Assembly (NCBI RefSeq): GCF_013032505.1
Contig: NZ_WQCG01000006.1
Coordinates: 124,001 to 188,000 of the forward strand
Length of the DNA: 64,000 nucleotides
Origin: Ruegeria atlantica
GTDB lineage: Bacteria; Pseudomonadota; Alphaproteobacteria; Rhodobacterales; Rhodobacteraceae
Direction of reading: 5' to 3'
The translations under genes were made by a program, and so were the position numbers. The notes below the pieces were generated by a model. That model worked only from the letters and a program-made list of their open reading frames with translations, searched no databases and was not told the DNA's origin. This document shows, piece after piece, positions 19,052 through 27,464 of the stretch; position 1 is the first letter of the stretch; every line of letters starts with the position of its first letter.

Positions 19052-19425
19052 CAGGTAGCCCCCATTTGGCGAAGACCGCGCAGAACAGCCATGTTGATCT
19101 CCAACAATGGCTCAACCGAGGCTTTGTTCGCCAATACCTGGCTACTGTGCTGTTCGGTGAATTCCGCCAGATAGAATATCCGCGCACGCAAATCATTTGG
19201 CAGCGCATTGTCAGAGTCCGTGACGCCACTGGCCAGAACGGTCCACAGTCGCCGGTTTTCGTGCAAAGCCTGCACAAACGCGCCGAAATCTGATTTTTGG
19301 CGGGCCGCGGCGGCCTTGAGCCTGCGCGTGATTTTCGAGATCGCTTCGTATTCCGTATCGCGCGGGGTGCGCGTTGGCGCGGCGGTCTGTGAATATGCTC
19401 GTTGTGCGATGGCTTGCGGGGTCAC
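19051..19425 (-). CDS. flaF: Flagellin regulator FlaF
   Basis: 124 residues starting at GTG 19425, with GGAAGGA seven to ten bases upstream; a TTG 15 bases earlier would overlap that site. The sequence AIAQRAYSQTAAPTRTPRDT-type opening and LKAAAARQKSDFGAFVQAL core are characteristic of FlaF, which promotes flagellin production opposite to FlbT and in some species acts as a flagellin chaperone. It follows flagellin by about 77 bases on the same strand. Confidence 0.92.
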   Translation of the reverse strand: MTPQAIAQRAYSQTAAPTRTPRDTEYEAISKITRRLKAAAARQKSDFGAFVQALHENRRLWTVLASGVTDSDNALPNDLRARIFYLAEFTEQHSSQVLANKASVEPLLEINMAVLRGLRQMGAT

Positions 19426-19502
19426 GTAAAATCCTTCCAATAGTCTGCCACTTGGCGGTCAGTATCGGGGCGCGTTGCCGCGCCCCGAACATGTTCCTGA
19501 AC

Positions 19503-20714
19503 TTAGCGGAACAGTGACAGAATCGACTGCGGTGCCTGATTTGCGATCGACAGTGACTGGGTTGCCAGTTGTTGCTGAACCTGAAGCGCCTGCAGACGTG
19601 CCGAGGTTTCTTCCATATCCGCATCGACCAACGACCCGATACCGGATTTGAACGAGTCCGCCAGGTTCGAAATGAACTCTTTCTGCGTTTCGATCCGACC
19701 TTGCGAAGAACCAAAGGCCGCCGATGCATCGATCGATGTGTCGATCAGCGTCTCGATTGTGGCCAACGCGGCCGTAGCACCTGCACCGGTTGAAACATCA
19801 ATGCCGGTCAATGCGCCAAGACCGCCTGAACCCGCGTTCACATACTGAGCCGAGAACGAAATGTCCGTGCCGGTGGCATTGGCAACGGACAAGGTGCCCG
19901 CAGTGCCCGAGTCATAATCAACAGTCAGACCCGTGATACCAAGTTCATCAATTTTCGCCTTCAACCCAACTGCAACGATATCACCGGTCGTGGAGGCCGC
20001 AGCATCCGTTGCGGAAACCGTGTAGGATACGACCTGATCATCGATCGCCAGCACAACCTTGTCACCTGCAGCAAACGCACCACTGGATTCATCCGTTACC
20101 AGCGCGGTTGCCGAAGTTGTACCGTTGTCAATCGTCGCACCAACGCGGTCGTTGCCGGTGGAAGACCCGGTCGACCCGTCAAAGACCTGAGCCGCCGTAT
20201 ACCCGCCGGTAGAAAGGTCCTGTCCAGCAACAGTGATAGAAGACGCGGTCACGTTTCCAGAGTTGTCCCGGTCAAGAGACGCCAGGATCGAAGCGGACCC
20301 CGCCGAGCCGTTAACCAGGTTGAGGCCGTTGAATTGCGCGGCGTTCACAACCGAGTTGATCTGGCCTTTTAACGCGGTCACATCGTCGTTGATCTTGTCG
20401 CGATCTACGTTGTCTTCCTGTGCTGCTACGATTTTGCTTTTCATCTGGGACAACAAATCGGTGACCGTTTCGGACGCGTTACGCGCAACTGCTACGGTGG
20501 ATTCACCAAGGGCCAGGCTGTCCTTGATCGCGTTGAAGCCTTTGACATCCGATTCCATGACTTTTGAAATCGCCCAGACGGCCGAGTTGTCTTTCGCAGT
20601 CGCAACGTCCTTACCGGTCGAGATCGCGTTCCGGGTTGCGCCAAGATCTTTGTTGACCGACTTGAGTGTTTGCAGCGCGACCATGGCGCCATTGTTTGTC
20701 AGAATGCTGGACAT
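19503..20714 (-). CDS. fliC: Flagellin
   Basis: 403 residues. The conserved N-terminal D0/D1 region (MSSILTNNGAMVALQTLKSV...) and C-terminal D1/D0 region (ARLQALQVQQQLATQSLSIA, ending ILSLFR) frame a central low-complexity domain rich in Gly, Ser, Thr and Ala (about residues 140-310) that forms the filament surface. There is no signal peptide, as expected for export through the flagellar type III system. GGAAGGAAAG precedes the ATG. The frame is open upstream of this start, but the N-terminus matches flagellins exactly here. Regulated probably by flaF/flbT just downstream. Confidence 0.95.
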   Translation of the reverse strand: MSSILTNNGAMVALQTLKSVNKDLGATRNAISTGKDVATAKDNSAVWAISKVMESDVKGFNAIKDSLALGESTVAVARNASETVTDLLSQMKSKIVAAQEDNVDRDKINDDVTALKGQINSVVNAAQFNGLNLVNGSAGSASILASLDRDNSGNVTASSITVAGQDLSTGGYTAAQVFDGSTGSSTGNDRVGATIDNGTTSATALVTDESSGAFAAGDKVVLAIDDQVVSYTVSATDAAASTTGDIVAVGLKAKIDELGITGLTVDYDSGTAGTLSVANATGTDISFSAQYVNAGSGGLGALTGIDVSTGAGATAALATIETLIDTSIDASAAFGSSQGRIETQKEFISNLADSFKSGIGSLVDADMEETSARLQALQVQQQLATQSLSIANQAPQSILSLFR

Positions 20715-20924
20715 TAGCTTTCTTCCTTTCCGTTCGGGCCTTTTGCGCCCATGCTCACCCCGCAACTGATACGGGCTTTGACGTCTTTCTGATCGGTGCG
20801 ATCTGCCGTCGGGCTGTTCGCGCCACCTGATGTTTTCAGGTGCCCGAACACCTTTGACGTCGATCCCCTAACGGAGTGCTAAAGCGCGAAATTCAGAAAC
20901 CTCGGATTTGAATCAAACTCTTAA
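20715..20924. promoter_or_regulatory. Flagellin leader/promoter region with a direct repeat
   Basis: 210 bp without a gene between the FlgN-like stop and the flagellin start. The 10-mer CTTTGACGTC occurs twice, at 20776-20785 and 20852-20861, 76 bp apart in the same orientation, and a weak hairpin (AGGTG/CACCT with a 6-base loop) lies beside the second copy. This is where a flagellin promoter and a FlbT-responsive 5' leader would be; no clear sigma-factor box was identified. Confidence 0.4.
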
Positions 20925-21284
20925 CTATGCTCGCTTTTCCAGCTTGGCTTGATGACGGACGGCGAATTCGCTGCGCTGACCGTCTGCGCCATATGTGCTG
21001 AATTCCTGCCGAACGCGCCGCAACTCGGCCATGCGGTTGGCTACGGCGCGAATCCCTTCGGCGGCGCTGTTCAGCAATTCTTGATTCCGCTCGACCTTTT
21101 TCTGCAGGCTGATCAGTTCATCACTTCCAAAGACATCAAGATCATTGATCGCCCCGATCAGCTTTTCCTTTTCCGGAGCCGTATGATGCAGGCGATCCAG
21201 TTCGCCTCGCACCAATGCGTTTCGCTCAAGCTCAAGAACTTCTTCAAGTGACTTTATGAGGCTGGTCTCAGGTATCTTTGGCAT
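20925..21284 (-). CDS. FlgN-like flagellar export chaperone candidate
   Basis: 119 residues, all-helical. The opening LIKSLEEVLELERNALVRGE and middle LISLQKKVERNQELLNSAAE are like FlgN/FlgN-like chaperones, which escort hook-associated proteins to the export gate. It starts at an ATG with GGAG eight bases upstream and overlaps the end of the rod-binding gene by 17 bases. The family identity is by pattern and context, not by a conserved catalytic motif. Confidence 0.65.
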   Translation of the reverse strand: MPKIPETSLIKSLEEVLELERNALVRGELDRLHHTAPEKEKLIGAINDLDVFGSDELISLQKKVERNQELLNSAAEGIRAVANRMAELRRVRQEFSTYGADGQRSEFAVRHQAKLEKRA

Positions 21285-21549
21285 TGGAATTCTCCATCAT
21301 AGATTCGAAGAGTGCTTCGGCCAGGCCAACGCCGCCGGCTTTCGCCAGCGCACGGGCCTGATGCTGAACCAGAAACGAGGCGAACTGATCTTCGCCAGCA
21401 CCTCCGCCAAAGGATTGGCGCGCTTTTCCCAAACCGGCCGACTTCAGCATCTCACCCAAAAACGCGGCCTCCAATTCGATAGCCGCTTCCTGCAATTTTT
21501 GGGAAGTGGCGGGAGTTTTAGACGGTGGAAGGGGCACGGAAACCTTCAT
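21268..21549 (-). CDS. Rod-binding protein (FlgJ N-terminal type / CheL-like)
   Basis: 93 residues from the ATG at 21549 (GGAG with good spacing); an earlier frame start at 21570 is less likely. The segment LEAAFLGEMLKSAGLGK followed by DQFASFLVQHQARALAKAG is the FlgJ rod-binding motif. In alphaproteobacteria this domain stands alone without the muramidase half, helping assemble the rod in the periplasm. Divergent from fliK across a 111-bp region with a CtrA-like box. Confidence 0.8.
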   Translation of the reverse strand: MKVSVPLPPSKTPATSQKLQEAAIELEAAFLGEMLKSAGLGKARQSFGGGAGEDQFASFLVQHQARALAKAGGVGLAEALFESMMENSNAKDT

Positions 21550-21599
21550 GGCTTTCTCCGAAAATTGCATCGAACTTTTTCGATCAAAGGTGAAAGCGG

Positions 21600-21615
21600 T
21601 TAAAATAAACGTAAC
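21600..21615 (+). promoter_or_regulatory. Candidate CtrA box between rod-binding gene and fliK
   Basis: TTAA, seven bases, then GTAAC (21600-21615) differs at one position from the CtrA consensus TTAA-N7-TTAAC known from Caulobacter. It lies in the divergent flagellar promoter region, where CtrA control is expected in this group. A single near-match, so tentative. Confidence 0.4.
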
Positions 21616-21660
21616 TTCCTGCAGTCAGATTTCCTGTCACACAATCGGAGTCGGAGCAAA

Positions 21661-22866
21661 ATGCCCAACCCTCTTTCAGTGATGACATCCTCGCCGTCCG
21701 AAACATTCAAATCCAATGGACCCAGGTCTGAACCGGGGGATGAAGGCGGCGCGGCGTTTGAGGCGGTGCTTAATCACCACAAAGGTGAGAACAAAGATGA
21801 ATCGGCCGAACTTAATAGTGCGGAACCGGATCTTGACGTTGAAACGGATGAGACTGTCTTGGTTGAAGAATTGGAAACGCCCGCCGATCCTGAGCAGGGA
21901 CTGCTGCGCCCTTATTTAGGCGGACGTTTTGAACTGGGCACAAAACTTGATCGTGTCCAAACTCCGTCGCAGACTGTCGCGCCAGAAGTGCACGTTCCGA
22001 AAGTGCATCAAAGCGAACTGACTGGCCCAAACACCGATGTTGAACGCGCTGATGGGGGCATCAAAGATCCAAGCAGGGTTACCACAAGTATTCAAAACCG
22101 CGCCGATTTGCGTCCAGAGGCTCTGCCAAAAGCAGCGCTGACAAAGGCTGCCTCCCCGAATTCTGCATTGCCACTTGCCGCTACGCCCTCGAAGGAAGTT
22201 GCGGACCTGCCCCTTTATCTGGCGCCGACCCGACATGAAACACGACAACCGCCGCTATCCAATCCTGCGGCGCAGCGAACCACAAACCCGGCACGAATGT
22301 CGAGCATTGCTCAGTTGCAGTTATTCGCGCCGGAAAAACCCCGTGCTCAGGTTGATGCGACCGCGTTTCTTGAGGTGGAGGACAATCACGTCCTAAGGAC
22401 AGATTCGCCTGTTTCGGCTGGTCGGGACGCAGCGTTGCCCTTGCAGCTCATGGCACAAACCGCCCGAGCTGAGACAGCACGCGCCATTGCCGGCCAAATT
22501 TCCGCCGCCATCAATGCTCAGCCGAAGTCCGGCGCGGTTGAAATTGCACTAAACCCCGAGGAACTGGGGCGTGTTTCCATCATGGTAAACGGTCGCGATG
22601 ACGGGTTGCATCTGACAATTTCCGCCGAACGCCCGGAAACCCTTGAAATGATGCGGCGCCATTTGGCGGTGTTGGAGGAAGAGTTCCAGAATTTTGGTCT
22701 GGGCGATCTTTCATTTGACCTTGGGACTTCATCAGACACCGAGCAGCACGAGGCCGACCATCAGGAACGAACGTCTGCTGACACAACTCAGCTTAGCGAA
22801 ACCGCTTCAAATGCGTCTCCCATTCCCAAAACCGGCCCCGTTGGCCGCATCGACATGAGGTTGTGA
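21661..22866 (+). CDS. fliK: Flagellar hook-length control protein FliK
   Basis: 401 residues. The N-terminal about 270 residues are low-complexity, rich in Glu, Pro, Thr and Ala, as in FliK rulers. The C-terminal domain (VEIALNPEELGRVSIMVNGR, then LEMMRRHLAVLEEEFQNFGL) is the Flg_hook switch domain that changes export specificity when the hook reaches full length. It is secreted through the flagellar apparatus and therefore has no signal peptide. Its stop overlaps the flgD start (GTGA). Confidence 0.92.
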   Translation: MPNPLSVMTSSPSETFKSNGPRSEPGDEGGAAFEAVLNHHKGENKDESAELNSAEPDLDVETDETVLVEELETPADPEQGLLRPYLGGRFELGTKLDRVQTPSQTVAPEVHVPKVHQSELTGPNTDVERADGGIKDPSRVTTSIQNRADLRPEALPKAALTKAASPNSALPLAATPSKEVADLPLYLAPTRHETRQPPLSNPAAQRTTNPARMSSIAQLQLFAPEKPRAQVDATAFLEVEDNHVLRTDSPVSAGRDAALPLQLMAQTARAETARAIAGQISAAINAQPKSGAVEIALNPEELGRVSIMVNGRDDGLHLTISAERPETLEMMRRHLAVLEEEFQNFGLGDLSFDLGTSSDTEQHEADHQERTSADTTQLSETASNASPIPKTGPVGRIDMRL

Positions 22867-23534
22867 CTTTGATTACCCCAACCCAACCAAACGCCCAAGC
22901 ATCTACCCCAACAGGAAATGCAAACGCGCCGAAAAAAACTGGCCTGGCGTCAGACTTTGAGACGTTCCTGAAAATGCTTACCGTTCAGGCCCAGAATCAG
23001 GACCCGTTGAAACCGTTAGATGCGTCGGAATACGCATCGCAATTGGCGCAGTTTTCGATGGTTGAACAGCAGGTACAGACGAATGATCTGTTAGCAACAC
23101 TTGGTCAGGCTCTGGGTGGTGCAAATCTGGACAAGCTCGGCAAATGGATCGGCATGGACGTGCGGGCACCCTCGGCTTTCCAATACGAGGGCGAACCTGT
23201 GACCCTGTTTGCCACGCCCGCACCTGAGGCTGACAAAGCGGCCCTGGTTATCCGCGACGGCGAAGGAGCCGTTGTCGACCGCATCTCAGTGTCGACAACC
23301 GATCAGAGTATAGTTTGGGCTGGTCAACGAAGCGATGGGCAGCCGCTGGCGGCGGGTACTTACTCAGCTACGCTGGAAAGTTACGATGGCGACGCACTGC
23401 TTTCGACACAGCAGGCAGAGGTTTACGACGAGGTCGTTGAAGCTCAGGTTGTGGACAATCAAGTCATGCTGACGCTCGAAAGCGGGCAGGTTGTCACCGC
23501 TACGACAGTTACTGGGGTCAGAGCCGGAACTTGA
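22863..23534 (+). CDS. flgD: Flagellar hook assembly scaffold FlgD
   Basis: 223 residues starting at GTG 22863 in the fliK stop. The N-terminus has DFETFLKMLTVQAQNQDPLKP followed by EYASQLAQFSMVEQQVQTN, the most conserved stretch of FlgD caps, and the C-terminal half folds as FlgD_ig/Tudor-like strands (VWAGQRSDGQPLAAGTYSAT). FlgD caps the growing hook and is exported. Coupling to fliK, which measures the same structure, is the common order. Confidence 0.93.
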   Translation: MTLITPTQPNAQASTPTGNANAPKKTGLASDFETFLKMLTVQAQNQDPLKPLDASEYASQLAQFSMVEQQVQTNDLLATLGQALGGANLDKLGKWIGMDVRAPSAFQYEGEPVTLFATPAPEADKAALVIRDGEGAVVDRISVSTTDQSIVWAGQRSDGQPLAAGTYSATLESYDGDALLSTQQAEVYDEVVEAQVVDNQVMLTLESGQVVTATTVTGVRAGT

Positions 23535-23588
23535 TCTGTCGGTCAGGACAGTTCAAACCTTTGCAAATTCGACTCGCTAACTGCACTG

Positions 23589-24455
23589 GTGAAGCTCCTG
23601 TCTGGCCCAACCCTCCCCCCTTCTGATCTGGTCGACGATCTGCGCACGCAAGGCCTTGTTCGGCCCGATGCAGAATTTCAGACGTTGTATGGCGGCCGAA
23701 CAAATCAAGTCTGGAAAGTGCTGGGCGGCAGCGGCGACAAAGTGTTGAAGCTGTACCGCGCGACACCGCGCAATCCGCTGTTTCGCAACGACCCCGAACT
23801 AGAAGCGCAATGCTTGCGTGCCCTTGAACCAACCGGATTTGTTCCACGCCTGCGTGCAACCGGAGCACATGATACAGGCCATTGGGTATTTTATGATCAC
23901 GCTCCGGGATCGCCGTGGAAAAACGATCCAGAGGTTGTGGCCGGATTGCTGCATAAACTTCACAAGCTTGATGTTTCAGTTCAAGCACCGCAAGGGTGCA
24001 ATGGCAGCGGTGATCTGGCTGAACACGCCCAGCGTATTCTCAGTGCGTGCGCCTCTAACACACGTGCACGGCTCGCGCAGCATCGTCCAACGGGCCATGT
24101 GCCTGCGACCACACACACGTGCCTGATTCATGGCGATACAGTGGCCGGAAACATCCTTGTCGCGCCAACCGGTATGACGCTTATCGACTGGCAGTGCCCT
24201 GCCTTGGGCGATCCGTGCGAGGACATCGCGATGTTCCTGTCCCCAGCCATGCAGCGGCTTTACCGCGGTGCACCTCTGAGCGTGGCCGAAGAAGAACGGT
24301 TTCTTGCCGCTTACGGTCATGCCGAAACGGTCACGCGGTACCGTAAATTGCGCCCTTGGTATGCTTGGCGCATGGCGGCCTATTGCCTGTGGCGCATCGA
24401 AAACGGGGCCACGGATTACACCCAAACGCTCGAACTGGAAATAGCCGCGCTTTAG
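23589..24455 (+). CDS. Aminoglycoside phosphotransferase/choline kinase family protein
   Basis: 288 residues with a small-molecule kinase fold. The catalytic loop is CLIHGDTVAGNILV (His-Gly-Asp ... Asn) and the metal-binding segment is LIDWQCPALGDPCEDIAM. The N-terminal lobe has GGRTNQVWKV as a nucleotide loop. Members phosphorylate choline, thiamine, homoserine or antibiotics; nothing here points to one substrate. The start is GTG 23589, 54 bases after flgD; it converges on, and overlaps by four bases, the oxidoreductase gene. A link with the flagellar genes is not evident. Confidence 0.8.
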   Translation: MKLLSGPTLPPSDLVDDLRTQGLVRPDAEFQTLYGGRTNQVWKVLGGSGDKVLKLYRATPRNPLFRNDPELEAQCLRALEPTGFVPRLRATGAHDTGHWVFYDHAPGSPWKNDPEVVAGLLHKLHKLDVSVQAPQGCNGSGDLAEHAQRILSACASNTRARLAQHRPTGHVPATTHTCLIHGDTVAGNILVAPTGMTLIDWQCPALGDPCEDIAMFLSPAMQRLYRGAPLSVAEEERFLAAYGHAETVTRYRKLRPWYAWRMAAYCLWRIENGATDYTQTLELEIAAL

Positions 24456-25762
24456 AGCGACAATCGATCAATAATCGCCATTGCCGCATAGGACGGCGGC
24501 ATCAGAGCGCGCCGCCAGTAACCAAGAGGAAACCGCCTTGGTGGCTGAGCAATTGGCACGGGCAGTTCGGACTGTTTGTCCAAAACCAAACCAGCAATTG
24601 CGCGCCCACAATATGTGCCCATGGCGACACCGTTCCCGTGATAGGCAAACGCGGCAAACATTCCGGGTTGATCGGGAACCGGCCCGACATAAGGCGTCAA
24701 CTTGCGCGACAGGCACACCATTCCGGACCACATATGGGTCACATCCACATCATTCCATTCAGGAAACATGCCTTGGAAGTCATGTAGCGCTGCCCGGCGA
24801 ATGGCGGCCTCGGCCCGAGGCGACGATCGCAGGCCCCCACGCATGCCGAACAGGAACCTCCGGTCAGGCATCAGGCGGAAATAGTGCAGCAGATTTCGCG
24901 TGTCATACCCCATCTGCTCCGAGGTCCAGCCCTGCGCTTGCAGCTCGGAATCGGATAACGGCCGGGTCACCAAAACCGTGGATTGCGTGGGCATGTACCG
25001 CCCCGACAACCAGGGGGGCATATCCTCGCTGGAATACCCATTGGTACAAATCATTACATTTTTTGCACGAACATGACCTGATCCGGTTTCAACGTCGAAC
25101 CCGCCCGGTGTTTTCCTGATGCTTTCAACCGGGGATTTCTGAAACAAGCCCGCCCCCAGCCCTTGGGCAACACTTGCCAGGCCAAACAGGTACTTTCGTG
25201 GGTTAAGGGCAAATCCAACCGGATTTGTATAGGCACCATGAAAGGCGCCGCCCAGACCCAAACCCTGCAGGTCACCAGGTTCATGCAGGACGCCTGAAGC
25301 CTCTGCCTTACGGCGCAGCTTTTCCATCGCGCGTGCGGAATGTGCCAGTTGGGTTTCGCCGTTCGAATGGGTATCTGCGTCGATCCGATGCTGTTCCAGC
25401 AAATCCGCGACAAGCTGAACAGAGTCCGCTTCCGCCTGTTCGTAGGACCGCGTAGCTTCGATGCCAAACCTTCGGACCATTGACCCGTGGCTCAGCTTGG
25501 ACCCGCCGAGACAACAAAATCCGCCATTGCGCCCTGAAGCCCCCCACCCAGGAGTCGCAGCCTCAAGAACGGCAACTTTCGCGCCCGCCTCAGCTAGGTG
25601 CAGTGCCGCCGAAAGACCGGTAAAGCCGCTACCGACGACCGCGACGTCGACATTCAAATCACCTGCGAGGATCGGCCAATCGGGGGCCGAAATCGTCTGA
25701 TCCCACCAACAGTTCTGTCGTGGCCCTGGTCCATAGGTATAGTCTGGAAAGAGACGTTTCAT
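24452..25762 (-). CDS. FAD-dependent oxidoreductase (gamma-glutamylputrescine oxidase PuuB-like)
   Basis: 436 residues of the DAO family. The dinucleotide motif VAVVGSGFTGLSAALHLAEAG is near residue 39-60, and RNGGF (SGRNGGFCCLGG) plus a C-terminal YHGNGVAMGTYCGRAIAG close the FAD site. The overall layout matches PuuB-type oxidases that deaminate gamma-glutamylputrescine or related amines to aldehydes. It is the last gene of the polyamine operon, its start overlapping the permease stop by four bases (ATGA), which supports a role in catabolism of the imported amine. Confidence 0.8.
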   Translation of the reverse strand: MKRLFPDYTYGPGPRQNCWWDQTISAPDWPILAGDLNVDVAVVGSGFTGLSAALHLAEAGAKVAVLEAATPGWGASGRNGGFCCLGGSKLSHGSMVRRFGIEATRSYEQAEADSVQLVADLLEQHRIDADTHSNGETQLAHSARAMEKLRRKAEASGVLHEPGDLQGLGLGGAFHGAYTNPVGFALNPRKYLFGLASVAQGLGAGLFQKSPVESIRKTPGGFDVETGSGHVRAKNVMICTNGYSSEDMPPWLSGRYMPTQSTVLVTRPLSDSELQAQGWTSEQMGYDTRNLLHYFRLMPDRRFLFGMRGGLRSSPRAEAAIRRAALHDFQGMFPEWNDVDVTHMWSGMVCLSRKLTPYVGPVPDQPGMFAAFAYHGNGVAMGTYCGRAIAGLVLDKQSELPVPIAQPPRRFPLGYWRRALMPPSYAAMAIIDRLSL

Positions 25763-26577
25763 TCGGTGCGCGCAGCGGCGAGTTCATCCTGCTTTTGCCG
25801 GACCATTGCGCGTTTCGTAACCAGCGAGGCGGTGATGACGCCAACGGTGACAACTGCGATCATGATTGTGGACAATGCGTTGATCTCAGGGCTGACGCCC
25901 AGACGGACGGCCGAGAATATCTTGATCGGCAAGGTCGTGGCCGACGGGCCCGAGGTAAATGACGCAATGACCAGATCGTCCAGCGACAGGGTAAAGGCCA
26001 GCAGCCACCCCGAAATCACCGCCGGGGCAATGATTGGCAGCGTCACAAGACGGAACGCCTGCGCGGGCGAACATCCCAGATCCAAAGCGGCCTCCTCCAG
26101 CGATTTGTCAAAGGTCACAAGGCGAGAGGAAACGACGACCGACACAAAGCACATCGAAAAGGTCGTGTGGGCCAGAACGATGGTCAAAATGCCCCGATCA
26201 AGTCCGATACCGATAAACAGCAGAAGTAGCGACAGGCCGGTGATCACTTCGGGCATCACAAGCGGCGCATAGATCATACCCGAAAACAGTGTCCTGCCGA
26301 AAAACCGCCCGCCACGAACCAGAACATAAGCAGCTGCCGTGCCAAGGATCGTGGCCAAAGTAGATGAGAACACCGCAACACGGATCGTCACCCAAGCCGC
26401 GTTCAAAAACGCCTCGTTCTGGGCAAGCTCACCATACCATTTGGTCGAGAACCCGGCCCAGACTGTGACTAGCTTGCTTTCGTTGAAGCTGTAGATAATC
26501 AGGATGACCATCGGGATGTAGAGGAAGGCAAATCCCAGTGTCAAAGACACCGCGTTGAACCAACTTAGCCTGTTCAT
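25759..26577 (-). CDS. potC: Polyamine-type ABC transporter permease (PotC-like)
   Basis: 272 residues from the ATG at 26577. About six transmembrane spans and the inner-membrane EAA loop (EEAALDLGCSPAQAFRLVTL) that docks on the ATPase. The N-terminal LYIPMVILIIYSFNESK is typical of PotC/YdcV permeases. It overlaps the PotB-like gene by four bases and the oxidase gene by four, so all are one translational chain. Substrate class (putrescine or spermidine type) is inferred from the binding protein and context. Confidence 0.9.
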   Translation of the reverse strand: MNRLSWFNAVSLTLGFAFLYIPMVILIIYSFNESKLVTVWAGFSTKWYGELAQNEAFLNAAWVTIRVAVFSSTLATILGTAAAYVLVRGGRFFGRTLFSGMIYAPLVMPEVITGLSLLLLFIGIGLDRGILTIVLAHTTFSMCFVSVVVSSRLVTFDKSLEEAALDLGCSPAQAFRLVTLPIIAPAVISGWLLAFTLSLDDLVIASFTSGPSATTLPIKIFSAVRLGVSPEINALSTIMIAVVTVGVITASLVTKRAMVRQKQDELAAARTE

Positions 26578-27464
26578 TGCTCGGCCTCCGTCTGTTTCTG
26601 CTGGTTTCGCTGAAACAGCACGATGGGGACCACAAGGATCAGCAGCAGAACCACCGCAACGGCGCTGGCAACCGGCCAATCGCGGTTCGAGAAGAACTCT
26701 TCCCACAACACCTTGCCAATCATCAGCGTACCAGACCCGCCCAGCAAAGACGGGATAACAAACTCACCAATCACCGGGATCATAACCAAAAAACAGCCCG
26801 CTATGATGCCGGGACGCGACAGCGGTATTGTCACAAGCCAGAACGCCTGAAGTCGGGAACAGCCCAGATCTTCGGCTGCTTCGATCAGAGATTCATCCAT
26901 GCGTTCCAACGACGAATAGATCGGCAGGATCATGAAGGGCAAATAGGTGTAGACGATTCCGATATAGACAGCAGTGTTGGTATTCAAAATGGTCAGCGGC
27001 GTCGAAATGATTCCCAACCACAGCAGAATCTGGTTCAGGTAACCTTCATTGCTGAGGATGCCCATCCACGCGTAAACGCGAATCAGGAACGAGGTCCAGA
27101 ATGGCAGGATTACCAGCATCATCAGTGTGGGACGCCATTCAGTTGGCGCTCGCGCCATGCCGTAAGCAATCGGATACCCCACCAGCAACGTCAGAACAGT
27201 CGCAATCAACGCGATCTTGACGCTGGACAGGTAAGCTTTCCAATAAAGGTCGTCTTCTGTCAGCCAGACAAAGTTCTCGAAATCCAGCTGACTGAAGAAA
27301 TCCGTTATCCCTGCCCAACCCTGCGACAGGTCCAGTGTCGGCGTATAGGGCGGAATGGCCAGTTCGACATCCGACAGCGAAATTTTCAACACGATGAAGA
27401 ACGGCACCAGAAACAGAGCCAGCAGCCAGACATAAGGGACGGCTATCAGAACAGCGCGGCGCAT
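26574..27464 (-). CDS. potB: Polyamine-type ABC transporter permease (PotB-like)
   Basis: 296 residues from the ATG at 27464, which shares one base with the ATPase stop. Six predicted spans, the sequence LPFWTSFLIRVYAWMGIL, highly conserved in PotB/PotH, and an EAA loop (IEAAEDLGCSRLQAFWLVTI). It forms the heterodimeric channel with the PotC-like protein in the inner membrane. The large periplasmic loop after the first span is normal for the family. Confidence 0.9.
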   Translation of the reverse strand: MRRAVLIAVPYVWLLALFLVPFFIVLKISLSDVELAIPPYTPTLDLSQGWAGITDFFSQLDFENFVWLTEDDLYWKAYLSSVKIALIATVLTLLVGYPIAYGMARAPTEWRPTLMMLVILPFWTSFLIRVYAWMGILSNEGYLNQILLWLGIISTPLTILNTNTAVYIGIVYTYLPFMILPIYSSLERMDESLIEAAEDLGCSRLQAFWLVTIPLSRPGIIAGCFLVMIPVIGEFVIPSLLGGSGTLMIGKVLWEEFFSNRDWPVASAVAVVLLLILVVPIVLFQRNQQKQTEAEQ

